Source of the DNA: Tolypocladium sp. Sup5 PDA-1
Taxonomy: Eukaryota; Ascomycota; Sordariomycetes; Hypocreales; Ophiocordycipitaceae
Direction of reading: 5' to 3'
Assembly (NCBI GenBank): GCA_000750105.3
Contig: JPHH03000145.1
Location: 1 to 18,394 of the forward strand
DNA length: 18,394 bases
Shown: positions 1 through 10,248 of the stretch, piece by piece
Position numbering within the stretch: the stretch's first letter is position 1
Layout of the letters: every line of letters begins with the position of its first letter
The notes under the pieces: model-generated
What the model saw: the letters and a program-made list of their open reading frames with translations, nothing else
Database searches by the model: none
Told to the model about the DNA's origin: nothing
Program-made: the position numbers and the translations under genes

Positions 1-1509
1 CTTCCTAGTGATTCCTTCTCCGTGGTTTCCCTTGTTAGATTTCCCGGGTAATTCTCCGGTAATATCCTGATATTCCCCTGAGAATTCCTGGGGAAGTCTT
101 TCCGTATCAGGATTGGTCTCTAATATCTAATAGAGATCACTAATGGAGAGACACTGTCACTCACTAGATGTAGTAGTGTTATGAGCCGGTAGACGTTGGT
201 TGCCGCGGATCCGGTCTCTGAGAGTTCTATTCTAGAAAAGAACCGCGGGAAGTGGCAAGCTGGTCAATGCATGTCTTATAAGCAAGTTTGCGACATTCCC
301 TATGGTTGTTATTGGAGTGTTGTCGACTACGGCCCTAACTAAATAGATAGACGGGCTAATTGAACATGAATAACAAGAGGGGAAACTACATTATAATCGA
401 TATTGCAAGTAAGTCTAGATAAGGTAGCTTTAGATATTGCGGGATATTACATGCGTGAATATGTTAGCCAGAGTACGGCTGCCGTCGGCGGCTTCGGCGG
501 CGATACACATCATGGGCTTAAGGTAGCAGTGCCATATTGCGAATGGGATGAAAATTATGGCAGGGAATTGGATTCCCGATAATGCCAGATACGTAAGTGA
601 TAGGGGCTATATAGTAGATTAATTCATGCTCTATCTAACGAGCTGTCCAATAATGTTGCAGGGATATGATAGTTGATTTGTCCCTAGCAACGTGTCCGTA
701 GTCATCCTAACTCTCGTATAAGATTATAACCGCTTGACAGATCCTACATTGAAAGCACAGTTATTGCTGTTATGAAATTTCCCTCGCCTACTATCAAACT
801 TGCCTCGGAGCCTAGCAGCAGAGCCTGCGCTACAACTGTCTTTACTACTTACTAGATCGCAGAGCGAGCGAGGCGGTGATGGAAATAGAAGACAAATGCT
901 ACGGCAGTGTCTACTGAGTCTGAAGTTTATATCATCCTTCATTCGCATCGGCATGTCCATCGGACCTATCTTAGTCTAGATAAGACACGCATAGTCTCCG
1001 GGAGCTAAGCGGAAGTGGAGAAGGCAGCCAGCCGCATCTCGAGATCTACATACGACTTCCAAATTGACCCGTCGTATACCACCTCTTCATGCGTCCCGCC
1101 TGTGCTACTTCTCTCTTCCCGCATCCTGTTGCTTGCGATCTAAATCCGCACTCGTCCTATCTTAGGCGGGCCGTCCGCCACTATGCCTTTCTCCAGGCGC
1201 TATACCGTTTCTCACTGGGGAGTCCGACGGCTGGGAGGACAGGGTGATGGTGGAGAGCATCTACAACAATACTCTTGCAGACTAGGTCTCATGCAGCCCT
1301 TGGTGAGACAGGATGTTGACCATGGGAGTGCGAAGTAGTATGGTGCTTAATAAGGCGCTTAATGGCTGCCGAACAGCTGCTGGGCCGCTCTCGTGACCAT
1401 GTCCCGGGCTGCGTCCGTGTCGCAGCTGCTCAAGGTCAGATGTCATTAATTCCATGTCTCAACTTGGACTTAAACCAATGGATAAAGGGCAATGTGGTCC
1501 ATCGACATC
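1..1509. other. Region without recognisable gene; 3' flank of the rhamnosidase
   Basis: No reading frame here shows a family motif. The longest frame outside the neighbouring gene is a 78-codon frame at 724-960 (-) with no recognised domain and low-complexity serine/arginine content. The first 700 bases are moderately AT-rich with short imperfect inverted repeats, for example TTCCCC/GGGGAA arms around an EcoRI-like core at 73-95. A short CGG-rich patch lies near 480-505. The last 150 bases or so probably include the 3' untranslated region of the rhamnosidase, which ends at 1510 on the minus strand. The stretch could be decayed repeat or plain intergenic DNA. Confidence 0.5.
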
Positions 1510-3894
1510 TCAAGTTCCGACTGTTATGCTGTGTTCCCCGTCAACACAGATGGCGACGATCGAACGGGGGTCACCATTCCAAACCTGTGGTGCAAAGCTG
1601 GATGACCTGGACACCTCTTGGCCATCCAGCTTGACCTTGCCGCTCGCAAACCCAACTATGGGGACGAAAATGATCCCTGTGGTTCCTCTGGGTGCCTTGA
1701 CCTCCAACGAAAATACAGTCCCGGCGCGTGTCTCCCTCGTCGCCCAGCTCACCTGTAGACCACCCTTTGGGGTCGGTACCACTCCTCGAGCCCAAGACAA
1801 GCCACCACCGTCTATCACAGGGCAAACCTGCCACTTATTGAAGCCAGGCTCCAATGGCCTCACACCCAAGACGTGGTTGCTCATCAGCGGCACTATCCCA
1901 GTCGACCAACCGTGGGCCATGGACGTAAAGGCACCTTCGTATGCTGTGCCGTTAGGCCCGATGCCTTCCCACATGGTGATTTTCGGGTCGTGCGATGACA
2001 TCCATCCGTACAATCGGCGAATCTCGTCGAAAGCAGATGCCGCAGTGCCAGGAGTAGAAAGGCGTGCTGAGAGCTCAAAGTACGAGATGAATGCGTACAC
2101 CCGGTCGGAAAAGTGGTCGCTTGGACTGAGTACGCTGCTGTCGTAGAAGGCATTGCCGTACGGCCGCGCCGCTGCCTTGGCCCAGTAGTCCAAGATTCGG
2201 GTGGACGCATTCTTGTCCGTGATCCCGGCGAGCACAGCAATGGAGTTGCCATCCTGGGAATGGACGTTGCAATATGTCCCGGCTGGAGCCTTGGGGCAGG
2301 GTCCGCCATCATAGAAAGCCCCGACGCTCGTGTCAAAGTTGTGCCTCATCAACGCGGAACCGACTTCGGCGGCACGGCTAGTCCAGCGGCTAGCCTCGTC
2401 TTTGTAACCAAGGTGGCTGGCCAGCTGGGCGGCATAGGACAGGGCGTGGACATATAGGGCGTTGTAGTAGGTGACCGGTCCAGAACGCGGCAAGAATGCG
2501 TAGTCGCCATAGCCCATCTCGGCCTCCTTGACCAAGAGCTTGGTGCTGTTGCTGAGGTACTGCGGGTAATATTTATCCAAAGTCCTGACCAGCACGTTCC
2601 AGTATGTGGCCGCGTATGAAGTGTCGCCTGTGTACATTACCAAGTCCACGCTGCAGACCACCCACCATAGGGGATAGTCGAACAAGGGCAGTGTGTAGTT
2701 GTTGCTGTGCCTCCGTCAGATCCGGTCAAGCGGGACAGCTGGTCGTGACTTACATGCTCGCCGGCGGAATCCACCCGTCTGCCCTTTGATGAAGAGCCAA
2801 ATCTTTGAGAACATTACGTGTAGGTTCCGAGCAGTTGTGTGATAGGTACGATGTCAACGAAGCGACGGCAAGATCCCCCACGTAAGGGTCCCTGTCGCGC
2901 TTTGCGCCATCAAACAGGACTTGCTTGCCCTCTAGGCTCGGGCTGGAAGCACGTCGAGGCTCTGTTTCGTTTGCAAGGAACAAGTCTGTTCCCAAGTCGA
3001 CGGTGTACACACCGTCAAACCACCACTGTGTGAGCTTGTCGTCGGAGCACTCGAACCAGCCGGTGTAGGTGTCGGCTGTGCCGAGGTACGCAGACCATTC
3101 GAGGCTGAGAGACGAGATTGCGACGGACCCAGCCGCTGACGTGAACGGCGCGTCTGATTCGAGCGCGTCCAGCCAAATCTTTACATACCGAAAGCCATGC
3201 AAGCCGTCTGAGCATACTTGCCGACCATCCTGGCACACGTGAAGGTCTTGCCAAGTGAATGGCTCATTCCTGACAGCTACCTGCCACCAGGAACACGCAT
3301 GTCAGCATAAATAAGGAACGCATACCACATGGAATTGGGCTTTAAAATGGAAACAGGCATCACCTGATCTGTTCCGCTCGTCAATTTCTCGTCCTGGTCC
3401 TCGAGTGTTAGAGTAGAACGTGATGGGCTTTGGGTTGATGAGCGGCGACTTACACCAGCCGCGGTATCAGATCTCGTGAAATCACTGTGGTCCTTCAGAT
3501 ACTCCATCGTTTCAGAGAACGCCAGTCTGACTCCCGGAAAACCCTCCGAGATGTTATGAGAACCCCCAAAGTTAATTGTGAGTATTCCCACCACAGTTTG
3601 GCCAAAGTCGACAACAACTGTTGGCGGGGTCGAGTTCACGGTGCTCCGTGTCAAGATGGTAGGCCCTTTGCCATCGACCATTCCATAGGGATTTGACACG
3701 TTTCCAACCGTTTCATGAGATAAGATTCCTCTTGATCTAACGACGTTTGAGTCTGGCGACCTGACGAACCTCTGCCAGCCGTAACGAGCGTGCTGGTGTT
3801 GGAACTTGCTCGAGGCGGGGCTTGGGCTTGACAAGATCCCCATGGCAGCTGCTGCCACGGCCAGGGCATTTCGTACCAAGTTCGAGGGTGCCAT
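1510..3894 (-). CDS. Secreted alpha-L-rhamnosidase, GH78-type six-hairpin glycosidase (4 exons)
   Basis: Predicted to cleave terminal alpha-L-rhamnose from plant glycosides outside the cell. Exons on the minus strand are 3894-3454, 3393-3364, 3280-2754 and 2704-1510, giving 730 residues. Introns are 60, 83 and 49 nt; the first and last have GTAAGT donors, the second GTGATG, and CTAAC or CTGAC branch sites are visible. The ATG at 3894 is chosen because it is followed by a secretion-signal-like N-terminus (SNLVRNALAVAAAAMGILSS). The N-terminal domain runs through VVVDFGQTVVG and AFSETMEYL. GFRYVKIWLDAL and WSAYLGTADTYTGWFE follow, then the GH78 signature DGAKRDRD at residues 281-288 with GD at 292-293. 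Later come PPASINNYTLPLFDYPLWW (across the last junction), MWEG (Glu579) and AHGWS (596-600), typical of the catalytic helical barrel and its C-terminal edge. The first intron is in frame and stop-free, so retention would add 20 residues. It is divergently arranged from the monooxygenase at 5177. Family assignment is strong; substrate is inferred. Confidence 0.9.
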
Positions 3895-3978
3895 TGAAAT
3901 ATCTTTGCAAGCTGTCACAGGAATTGAGTACGGGTTGAAACAAAACTTTGGCTTTCAGTCGCTGCTACTCTTGCCTTG

Positions 3979-3984
3979 TTATAA
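3979..3984 (-). promoter_or_regulatory. TATA-like element upstream of the rhamnosidase
   Basis: A TTATAA motif lies about 85-90 nt upstream of the chosen ATG (3894) on the minus strand, a plausible fungal TATA position with a short 5' untranslated region. It is seen in sequence only; no transcript start is known. Confidence 0.4.
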
Positions 3985-5107
3985 GAAGGTCAATGGCTGA
4001 TTTCGGGCAATATTTCGGCGAGTACAGAGCAACGCGGGGAGGTATGTAGGACAACAAAATCTTCCCACCCGTAATCGACGGGCCGCGGGACTGTTCTGGG
4101 ATCAGGTTTCACCGAATTTTCTTGGTTGCTCGGCATTCGCGCCAGCAGCTACCGAAGGATCATGCGGCCATCGCCGCCTCCCAGTCTTCTACATCACCAG
4201 CAGTACCTATGCAGTCAATAATATCCTTTTCGCCCAAGGCTTCTGGTACCGGCCTTGAACAGCATGCCGTGTGCTATTAATATGGTACCTTTGCGTACAA
4301 CCCTCCTCAGTATCAGCGCGTCTGTATTGTCCGGCTGGCTATCTAGGGAACCCCCGTAGCCGCCCCGCATGATATTGTTGGGACAGTTTCCATTGTGCCA
4401 ACGTATAACTAGAGATTATTTGTCGAGTGATATTAAACCGAGGGCTATCTAGTAAGGTGAAAGCGACAGGCTCAAGGTATACCATCGCGTCGCGAGCAGA
4501 GCAGCTAGCAAACGCTGCGAGTGCGAAGTACTTGCTGCACTAGACAGCGGCACAGTTGTGGCCCAGGGAGGGGCCTCTGCTTACTTCCGGGGAGTCCAAG
4601 CCACTGGAGAGACGCCAGCATTTGTTGGAGTCCACCACCAAGTTCTCGTTGATCAGCGATTAATGCGATCATTGACACACAAAGATAGCTGGGATCGCAG
4701 ATACTAGGCCCACAGTTACCGCTTTCACTCCGAATGAGCCTTCAAAATTATTCCCTCAATACCATGGCTTCTGGACTTGGCCGGTGTCTACTGTGCATAT
4801 AAGATACTGGTAAAATGTTATTGCTAGCACGTTGCGGCGATTTCACTCACGCTGTATTGCATTGCTTTTGGGTCGAGGGCTTCCAGCTAGACAAAATGCG
4901 GACGGTAGCGGGCCGCTGTTCAGTTACCGCCCCCGAACGATTGCCGCCTTGACTCTGTCATGTAATAATAAGAGCTCAAAAAGGGCGCGACCACGAGGCG
5001 ACGGTAAATGAGGTGATGGTGTGGGGACGTTACGTGCTTGTATAACACCATTCCGAGAACCCCTCACAGGGTACCCGGAGCAGTCGCCTACGCAGAAAAA
5101 TGTTTGG

Positions 5108-5125
5108 ATAAATAGCCTATTTAAA
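5108..5125 (+). promoter_or_regulatory. TATA-like elements upstream of the flavin monooxygenase
   Basis: ATAAATA at 5108-5114 and TATTTAAA at 5118-5125 lie 52-69 nt before the ATG at 5177. That ATG has an adenine at -3 and a guanine at +4 (AACATGG), a good fungal start context. These motifs support starting at 5177 rather than at the in-frame ATG at 5021, which lies upstream of them. Confidence 0.45.
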
Positions 5126-5176
5126 TTCAGCAAGAACCTTGGGTATTGTTTTGAGGCTTTCAGCACCGCAAACAAC

Positions 5177-7131
5177 ATGGCTACCTGCGTCACCAGCCAA
5201 GGAAGCCCTGGCCTCACTGAACCACATGTGCATGACACTTTGCACCCAGACAGCAAGGAAACCAAGCCGTCCTCAACTCCAGTTAACGGGGTCGAAGCCT
5301 CAATTTCAGCTTCTTCAGAAGGTAGCATTAAGCTACCGGTTCATCCGACTCGAGGGTTTGCGTTGCCTTATCAAACAGCCTCTGGGATCTCGCTCATAGA
5401 CCGGTTCATCGATGAGCCACGGCCACTGCGAGTTGCGGTCATCGGAGGCGGACTTGCGGGTATTCTTGCGGGTATCCTGCTTCCTGTTAAAGTACCTGGA
5501 ATTGACTTGACTATTTATGAGAAAAACCACGAGTTTGTAAGTCGTTGGATATGCTGCGTCTTGGACTTAACGAGGCTAATCAATCTTAGGGTGGAACCTG
5601 GCTGGAGAATGTGTATCCTGGTGTAAGATGCGATATTCCATCTCATGTCTATCAATCTACCTTTGCCCCTAAGACGGACTGGTCAGACCAGTTCTCCCCG
5701 GGGTCTGAGATCCGGGACTATTGGCAGTCCGTGGCTCGAAAGCACGATGTCTACCAGTACGCCAAGTTCAGACAGAGAGTTGATGCCGCCGCATGGGACG
5801 ACGGCGAAGGCAAGTGGCTACTAACAGCCAAGAACACCGAGACGGGAGATATAGTCAACGAAAAGTTCGACTTTGTCCTCACCTGCATTGGGAGATTCAA
5901 TGATTGGAGACTTCCCGACTACCCAGGAATCTCGGAGTACAAAGGCTTTCTCCGCCACACGTCGAACTGGGACCCGTCTTTTGATCCCAGTGGCAAGAGA
6001 GTCGCAGTCATTGGGAATGGCGCAAGCGGCATCCAGGTCGTTGCTAGTCTGCACAAGGTGGTGGATCGTCTGGACCACTACGCGCGGAACAAGACTTGGA
6101 TAGCTTCATCGTGGGCAGGCGACGACAGAACGCTTGAAGCCCAACCAATATCACAGGAGCTGCAATCGTCCTTTGGAGATTCGGAGGCATACCTTGCCTT
6201 CCGGAAAGGTGTTGAAGACAAATACTGGCGACGTTTCGGGTCATTCTTCCGGGGATCGGAGGAGAATGCCGGTCTCAGGGAGAGGTTCATCGAAATCATG
6301 AGAAAACGCCTTGCTAAGAAGCCAGAGTTGTTGCACGACATGGTTCCGGACTTCTCCCCAAACTGTCGCCGCCTGACACCAGGCCCCGGCTATCTGGAGG
6401 CCATCACGGAAGACAATGTGGATTACATCCGGACGCCAATCAAGCGATTTACCGAGACTGGAATCGAGACACAAGATGGTGTTCACAGAGAAGTTGACGC
6501 CATCTTCTGTGCCACCGGGGCCAACGCGGACATGATACCACAGTTCCCCATTACAGCGCATGGGAAGGACCTGCGCGACCTTTGGGATCAAGATGGCAAG
6601 CATGGCTTCCCCTACACATATTTGGGGTTGGCTACTCCGGGACTCCCGAATCTTCTCTTTGTTCATGGCCCGCACGGCACTGGTCCCTCTGGCACGGTTC
6701 CCCAGAGCGTCGAAAGCCAGTTGACATACTTTGCAAAGCTGTTACGAAAAGTTTCCCGGGAAGGCATCAAATCCCTCGACGCCTCTTCCCAAGCAACAGA
6801 TGACTTCATAGCATACTCGGATGCTTTCTTCAGGAAGACGGTGCTTTCTGACCGCTGCAGCTCCTGGTACAACGGTGGTCGCCCTGGTGCAAGGATCCAT
6901 GGCATCTGGCCCGGGAGCGCGGCACATCTCACAATCATTCGGCGAGAACCACGGTGGGAGGACTGGAACTACCAGTACCTCTCAGAGATAGGGAATAGGT
7001 TCCAGTGGTATTTTGGCAACGGATGGACCCAGCGAGAAGGAGATCCGGAGTCGGACATGACGCCATATCTCAAAGCCCCTCAAGACACAGATCTGAGGGA
7101 AATACACGAGAGTTGGTGGAGTATACCATAG
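5177..7131 (+). CDS. Type I Baeyer-Villiger-like FAD/NADPH monooxygenase (2 exons)
   Basis: Predicted to use FAD, NADPH and oxygen to insert oxygen next to a ketone (ketone to ester or lactone) or to hydroxylate a related substrate in the cytosol. Exons 5177-5536 and 5590-7131 encode 633 residues; the 53-nt intron has a GTAAGT donor and TTAG acceptor. The first FAD-binding Rossmann motif is VIGGGLAG (Gly90-Gly95). GGTWLENVYPGVRCD begins exactly at the splice junction, which confirms the intron. A Baeyer-Villiger fingerprint-like YKGFLRHTSNWD (237-248) has Tyr in place of the usual first Phe. The second, NADPH-binding Rossmann motif is VIGNGASG (260-267). The C-terminal half continues with FCATGAN and VHGPHGTGPSGTVPQ. 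About 85 residues precede the first motif, a common extension in fungal relatives. The substrate cannot be told from sequence; the closest-known class is the fungal secondary-metabolism and ketone-catabolism flavoproteins. Confidence 0.92.
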
Positions 7132-7795
7132 TGAAATGGCTTCAGTTTAGTTCAATACACCTCAATATACTGACTCAGGGTTCTTGGAATTGTCAACGAG
7201 TGATGGCACTGGACTTGTAGGCACAGAGCCGGAAAGTTGGGTAGACTTGGGCAAAATTGCCAGCGCAGCAGCGCGCTTACGCCGAATGGCTCTCCTGTAT
7301 AGACCATTACTAACATCATGCGTCGAGGATCTCAACACTTCTAATTGGAGAGCCACAAGGCATGAGGTGCAGAGAGCGCGCCGAGTATTGCCAGCCCGTC
7401 GCATCGGCACTTGAACGCGCAGTTTGCAGGTGACGTGCTTCAGCCATGAGCATATTTGGGGTATCTAGCATAAACTATTGGCTTGCCGTGTGATTCCAAA
7501 GCTCGGGTAAACGCCAAATGAAGCTCTTGATCTCCGCGGGACTCGCGAATACAGCGAGGTGCGGTGCTCTGCACTCACAGGCGTCCCCATATTGCAGCAA
7601 TATGGCGTGCTCAATGCAGATAGATACGCAAAATGGTGGGTCGCGGCTACGGATGAAAGCAAACAAATAAAATGCCATTTTCACGCTGATTTATACGTTT
7701 GTTCTCTCTCCGGAATCGACATTGTGCTTTCTACGGCTGTGCATCTTGATTCAGTGCCATCTTGAACTTTGGCTCAGACCACAAGGCACGACATC
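7132..7795. other. Intergenic region between monooxygenase and transporter
   Basis: This stretch would hold the 3' end of the monooxygenase transcript and the promoter of the UNC93-like gene. A 76-codon frame at 7184-7414 (+) has no recognised domain and is not called. A TTTATAC motif near 7689 followed by the pyrimidine-rich GTTCTCTCTCC (about 7699-7709) is a plausible core promoter roughly 90-105 nt before the transporter ATG. A short perfect palindrome at 7587-7605 is listed separately. Confidence 0.45.
7587..7605. promoter_or_regulatory. Palindrome CCATATTG-CAG-CAATATGG upstream of the transporter
   Basis: Two perfect 8-base arms flank a 3-base spacer, about 190 nt upstream of the transporter ATG. 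The symmetry fits a dimeric regulator's binding site, but no family is recognised and no second full copy was found in the other promoters of the window. The function is inferred from position and symmetry only. Confidence 0.3.
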
Positions 7796-9497
7796 ATGGC
7801 GGACCCAAGTCACAACGACAACGAGTCCGCGTCGTCAGCCGACAAACTCAAAAAAGGTTCCATCTTCACCCCATAGCAACCTTGGGACATTTACTGATAC
7901 CTACATAAGTGAAGTGGCATAGGTCGACATTTTACAACATCACCATCCTGGGGTTGTGCAACCTGGCGGCACCAGGAATATGGGGCGCCATGAACTCTCT
8001 AGGCGCTGGCGGCGCTCAGAAACCATACCTAGTCAACACGGCAAACGCCTTGACTTTCTGCCTCATGGTGGTATCCTGCTGGCTATCCAGCGGACTTGTT
8101 CACCTCATTGGCATCAAGGGTGCACTGATATTTGGAACGTAAGATACATCCTTTCCGCCAGGTTGCCAGTCCGGCTGTATTGACCTCAAGGGGATAGAAT
8201 CGGCTACGCGCCATATGCAGCAGGCCTTTATACCAACAACCGCTTTGGAACAGAGTGGCTGACCATACTGGGCGCGGCGCTCTGCGGCATCTCAGCCGGC
8301 GTCTTCTGGATGGCCGAGGCGGCAATTGCAATCGCCTACCCAGAGCCATGGAACCGCGGCAAAGCACTTGGCTACTGGCTAACGTACCGAGTTAGCGGCC
8401 AAATACTGGGCGGCGCCATCAATCTTGGCCTGAACGCAGACCGCAATGAAGCGGGCAAGGTGTCGTATACTGTTTTCCTCGTATTTATCGCGCTCCAATG
8501 CGCGGGTCCGGTTGTCGCACTGTTCCTCACGCCTCCGGAGAAGGTGGAACGACAGGATGGAAAGAAGGTCGAGCTTGCCATCCTGAACAACCCTTGGTTT
8601 GAGATCAAACAGACCACAAGACTGTTCTTTACGAAAAAATTCCTACTCATAGTCTTGTTCATCGGCCAGGCTGTGTTTGCCGAGGCTGTTTTCTTCACCT
8701 ATCTGTCACGTAAGTTTCTTGCACCACATGAGGGGGCCTTTGTGGAATTGACAAGTTACAGTATGGTTCGCGGTGCGAGCTCGTGCGCTGGGCTCATTTC
8801 TGTCCGGTATCGTTGCGGTTATAGGAGGTAACCTGCTCGGGGTAGGTGCTCGCATGAAGCTTCAGTGTATACGATCCGTGGTTAACTTCATATCCTGACA
8901 GTATTGGCTCGACCGTACAACCGTTCCTCTGAAGCTCAGAGCTCGATCGTCCTTCTGGACGATTGTCACCTTGCAGGGAGCTTGGTGGATCTGGGCCACC
9001 GTTCTCGTCACCAGATTTCATCGCACGCAGCCCACTTACGACTGGTCAAGCGATGAATTCGGTTCCGCGTTCGCAGTCTTCGTGTTCTTATTGCTGGGAT
9101 TCCAGTTAAACTACCTCTTCTTGCAAGTGACTCCGAATTGCATCCGCGGCTGATCATATTGCTGACACGTTTAATCTACAGATATTTCATCATACACAAC
9201 TTAGCAGAGTCTCAGGAGGAGATTGTTCGCTACGCCGCACTCCTCCGCGGTACTGAGTCTGCGTGGCAGGCTGTCAGTTATGGCACCGAATCGATTGGCA
9301 TCATGGCGCAGGTTGGTGGTGTGTACCTGAACTTTGCGCTCTGGGGTTTGGCCATCGTCCCTGCATGGCTCGTGTTGAGGCACTTTGGGACGGCGACGAC
9401 TGCTCAAAGCGACGGTGATACAGAGACTGCATCTGTTGTACCCTCCGAAGTCAAGGACCATGGTAGCGGTGGCGCGGAAGCGGATGTGGTTAAATGA
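7796..9497 (+). CDS. UNC93-like major-facilitator membrane protein (6 exons)
   Basis: Predicted multi-pass membrane protein of the fungal UNC93-like branch; its cargo is unknown. Exons are 7796-7856, 7910-8138, 8198-8709, 8762-8841, 8902-9122 and 9182-9497; they join in frame to 472 residues. Around twelve hydrophobic stretches are visible, for example FYNITILGLCNLAAPGIWGA, WLTILGAALCGISAGVFWMA, FLLIVLFIGQAVFAEAVFF and SFLSGIVAVIGGNLLGYWL. Family-like conserved text includes AYPEPWNRGKALGYWLTYR, QILGGAINLGLNADR and NLAESQEEIVRYAALLRGTE. The C-terminal tail is hydrophilic. Introns 2-4 have GT donors and AG ends. The last one (9123-9181) starts with GCAAGT, and only that donor restores LFLYFIIHNL. 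The first intron has a weak donor (GTTCCA) and an AAG acceptor, so the N-terminal 21 residues or so are the least certain part. Its position between two oxygenase genes suggests a linked transport role, by inference. Confidence 0.9.
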
Positions 9498-10248
9498 GAG
9501 GAATCGAGACATGCCCACGTAAATAGCTGTCTGCTCCCATGTTGATTTGTTCATGGAGGAACATTCGTCTGATCTAAATAAGAATGAGAAGTATCTACAT
9601 ACCATCCTTTCGTCTACTTGCGTATACATCCGGGAGTGACAATTAGGCCGACCGGCACGAATTTCATGCCCCAAGTGCTCTGTTGTGAATGCTAGGAATG
9701 GAGCCTGTACATGACTCGACTGGTATTGCAGATCCCGCAACTTACAAAACCTCAAGTGTCATGAGACGAGGACTGATAAACGCAATGACGAACAAGTGCG
9801 GCAAACACAGCTCCGCTGCCGGAACTGTCATCCTCTTTGCAAGACATTACCAAAATTGCGCCATTGCACAAGAATGGGACCAAGCAGCAGACAACAGCAT
9901 GTGTCCATTCCACTAACTGCAATTGTAAGATTCGTACCCGTACTCCGTAGCCCCGCACCAGTCAAGGAGCAAAGAAGCACTGGGGCCGGCGGAACCACGC
10001 CATTGTCATGTCCGTCAGACCCGTTGAAGTTGACCCCCGCCCAGCCGTCGCAATACTCTTGCAGCAATCACGCAATTCCGGTACAACACCCGGATCTCAC
10101 AGCCATTGTCGATCAAAACCTGCATTAAGGAAGGAATCAAGGTCTTTAATTCAGCTCGATAGACTTTGCAAAGCAGCCAGCATACCAGTCGTTTCACCCT
10201 AGGCTTACAGTTGCTTCCGATTCAACAAGACCTTTAAGTTCGTGTAAC
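9498..10248. other. Intergenic region between transporter and luciferase-like gene
   Basis: About 750 bases without a recognisable gene. Short frames, the longest 110 codons at 9796-10128 (+), show no domain and mixed low-complexity composition. The right part should contain the promoter of the luciferase-like monooxygenase; no convincing TATA box was seen, only TTTAAG about 20 nt before the ATG. Composition resembles the other gene spacers rather than the RIP-scarred block. Confidence 0.45.

Larger units (their letters stand above)
3895..5176. other. Divergent intergenic/promoter region
   Basis: About 1.28 kb separates two divergently transcribed genes, the rhamnosidase (-) and the flavin monooxygenase (+). 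It has no frame with a recognisable domain. It is GC-balanced, unlike the AT-rich block at the right end, and holds a TATA-like motif at each end. Scattered CGG/CCG triplets (for example around 4080-4180 and 4320-4370) could serve zinc-cluster regulators, but no clear paired site stood out. Shared control of the two genes is inferred from geometry alone. Confidence 0.5.

Noticed and set aside
724..960. 78-codon minus-strand frame as a small gene
   Set aside because: No recognised motif, no intron-aware extension and no promoter signal; the length is within chance expectation.
1454..2146. 230-codon frame on the plus strand
   Set aside because: It lies wholly opposite the rhamnosidase's last exons, which carry clear family motifs; its own translation shows no domain.
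3281..3363. Reading 3277-3918 (-) as one continuous exon
   Set aside because: The frame runs through two intron-like segments with GTAAGT/CTAAC and GTGATG/CTGAC signals. Removing them gives the family-like text SDTAAG-DEKLTSGTDQ-VAVRNEPFTW, while reading through ends at a stop.
5021..5176. Upstream in-frame ATG at 5021 as the monooxygenase start
   Set aside because: TATA-like motifs lie downstream of it at 5108-5125 and the ATG at 5177 has a much better context; the extra residues have no family likeness.
7184..7414. 76-codon frame between the monooxygenase and the transporter as a transcription-factor fragment
   Set aside because: A faint resemblance only; no zinc-cluster cysteines and no other fragments in order.
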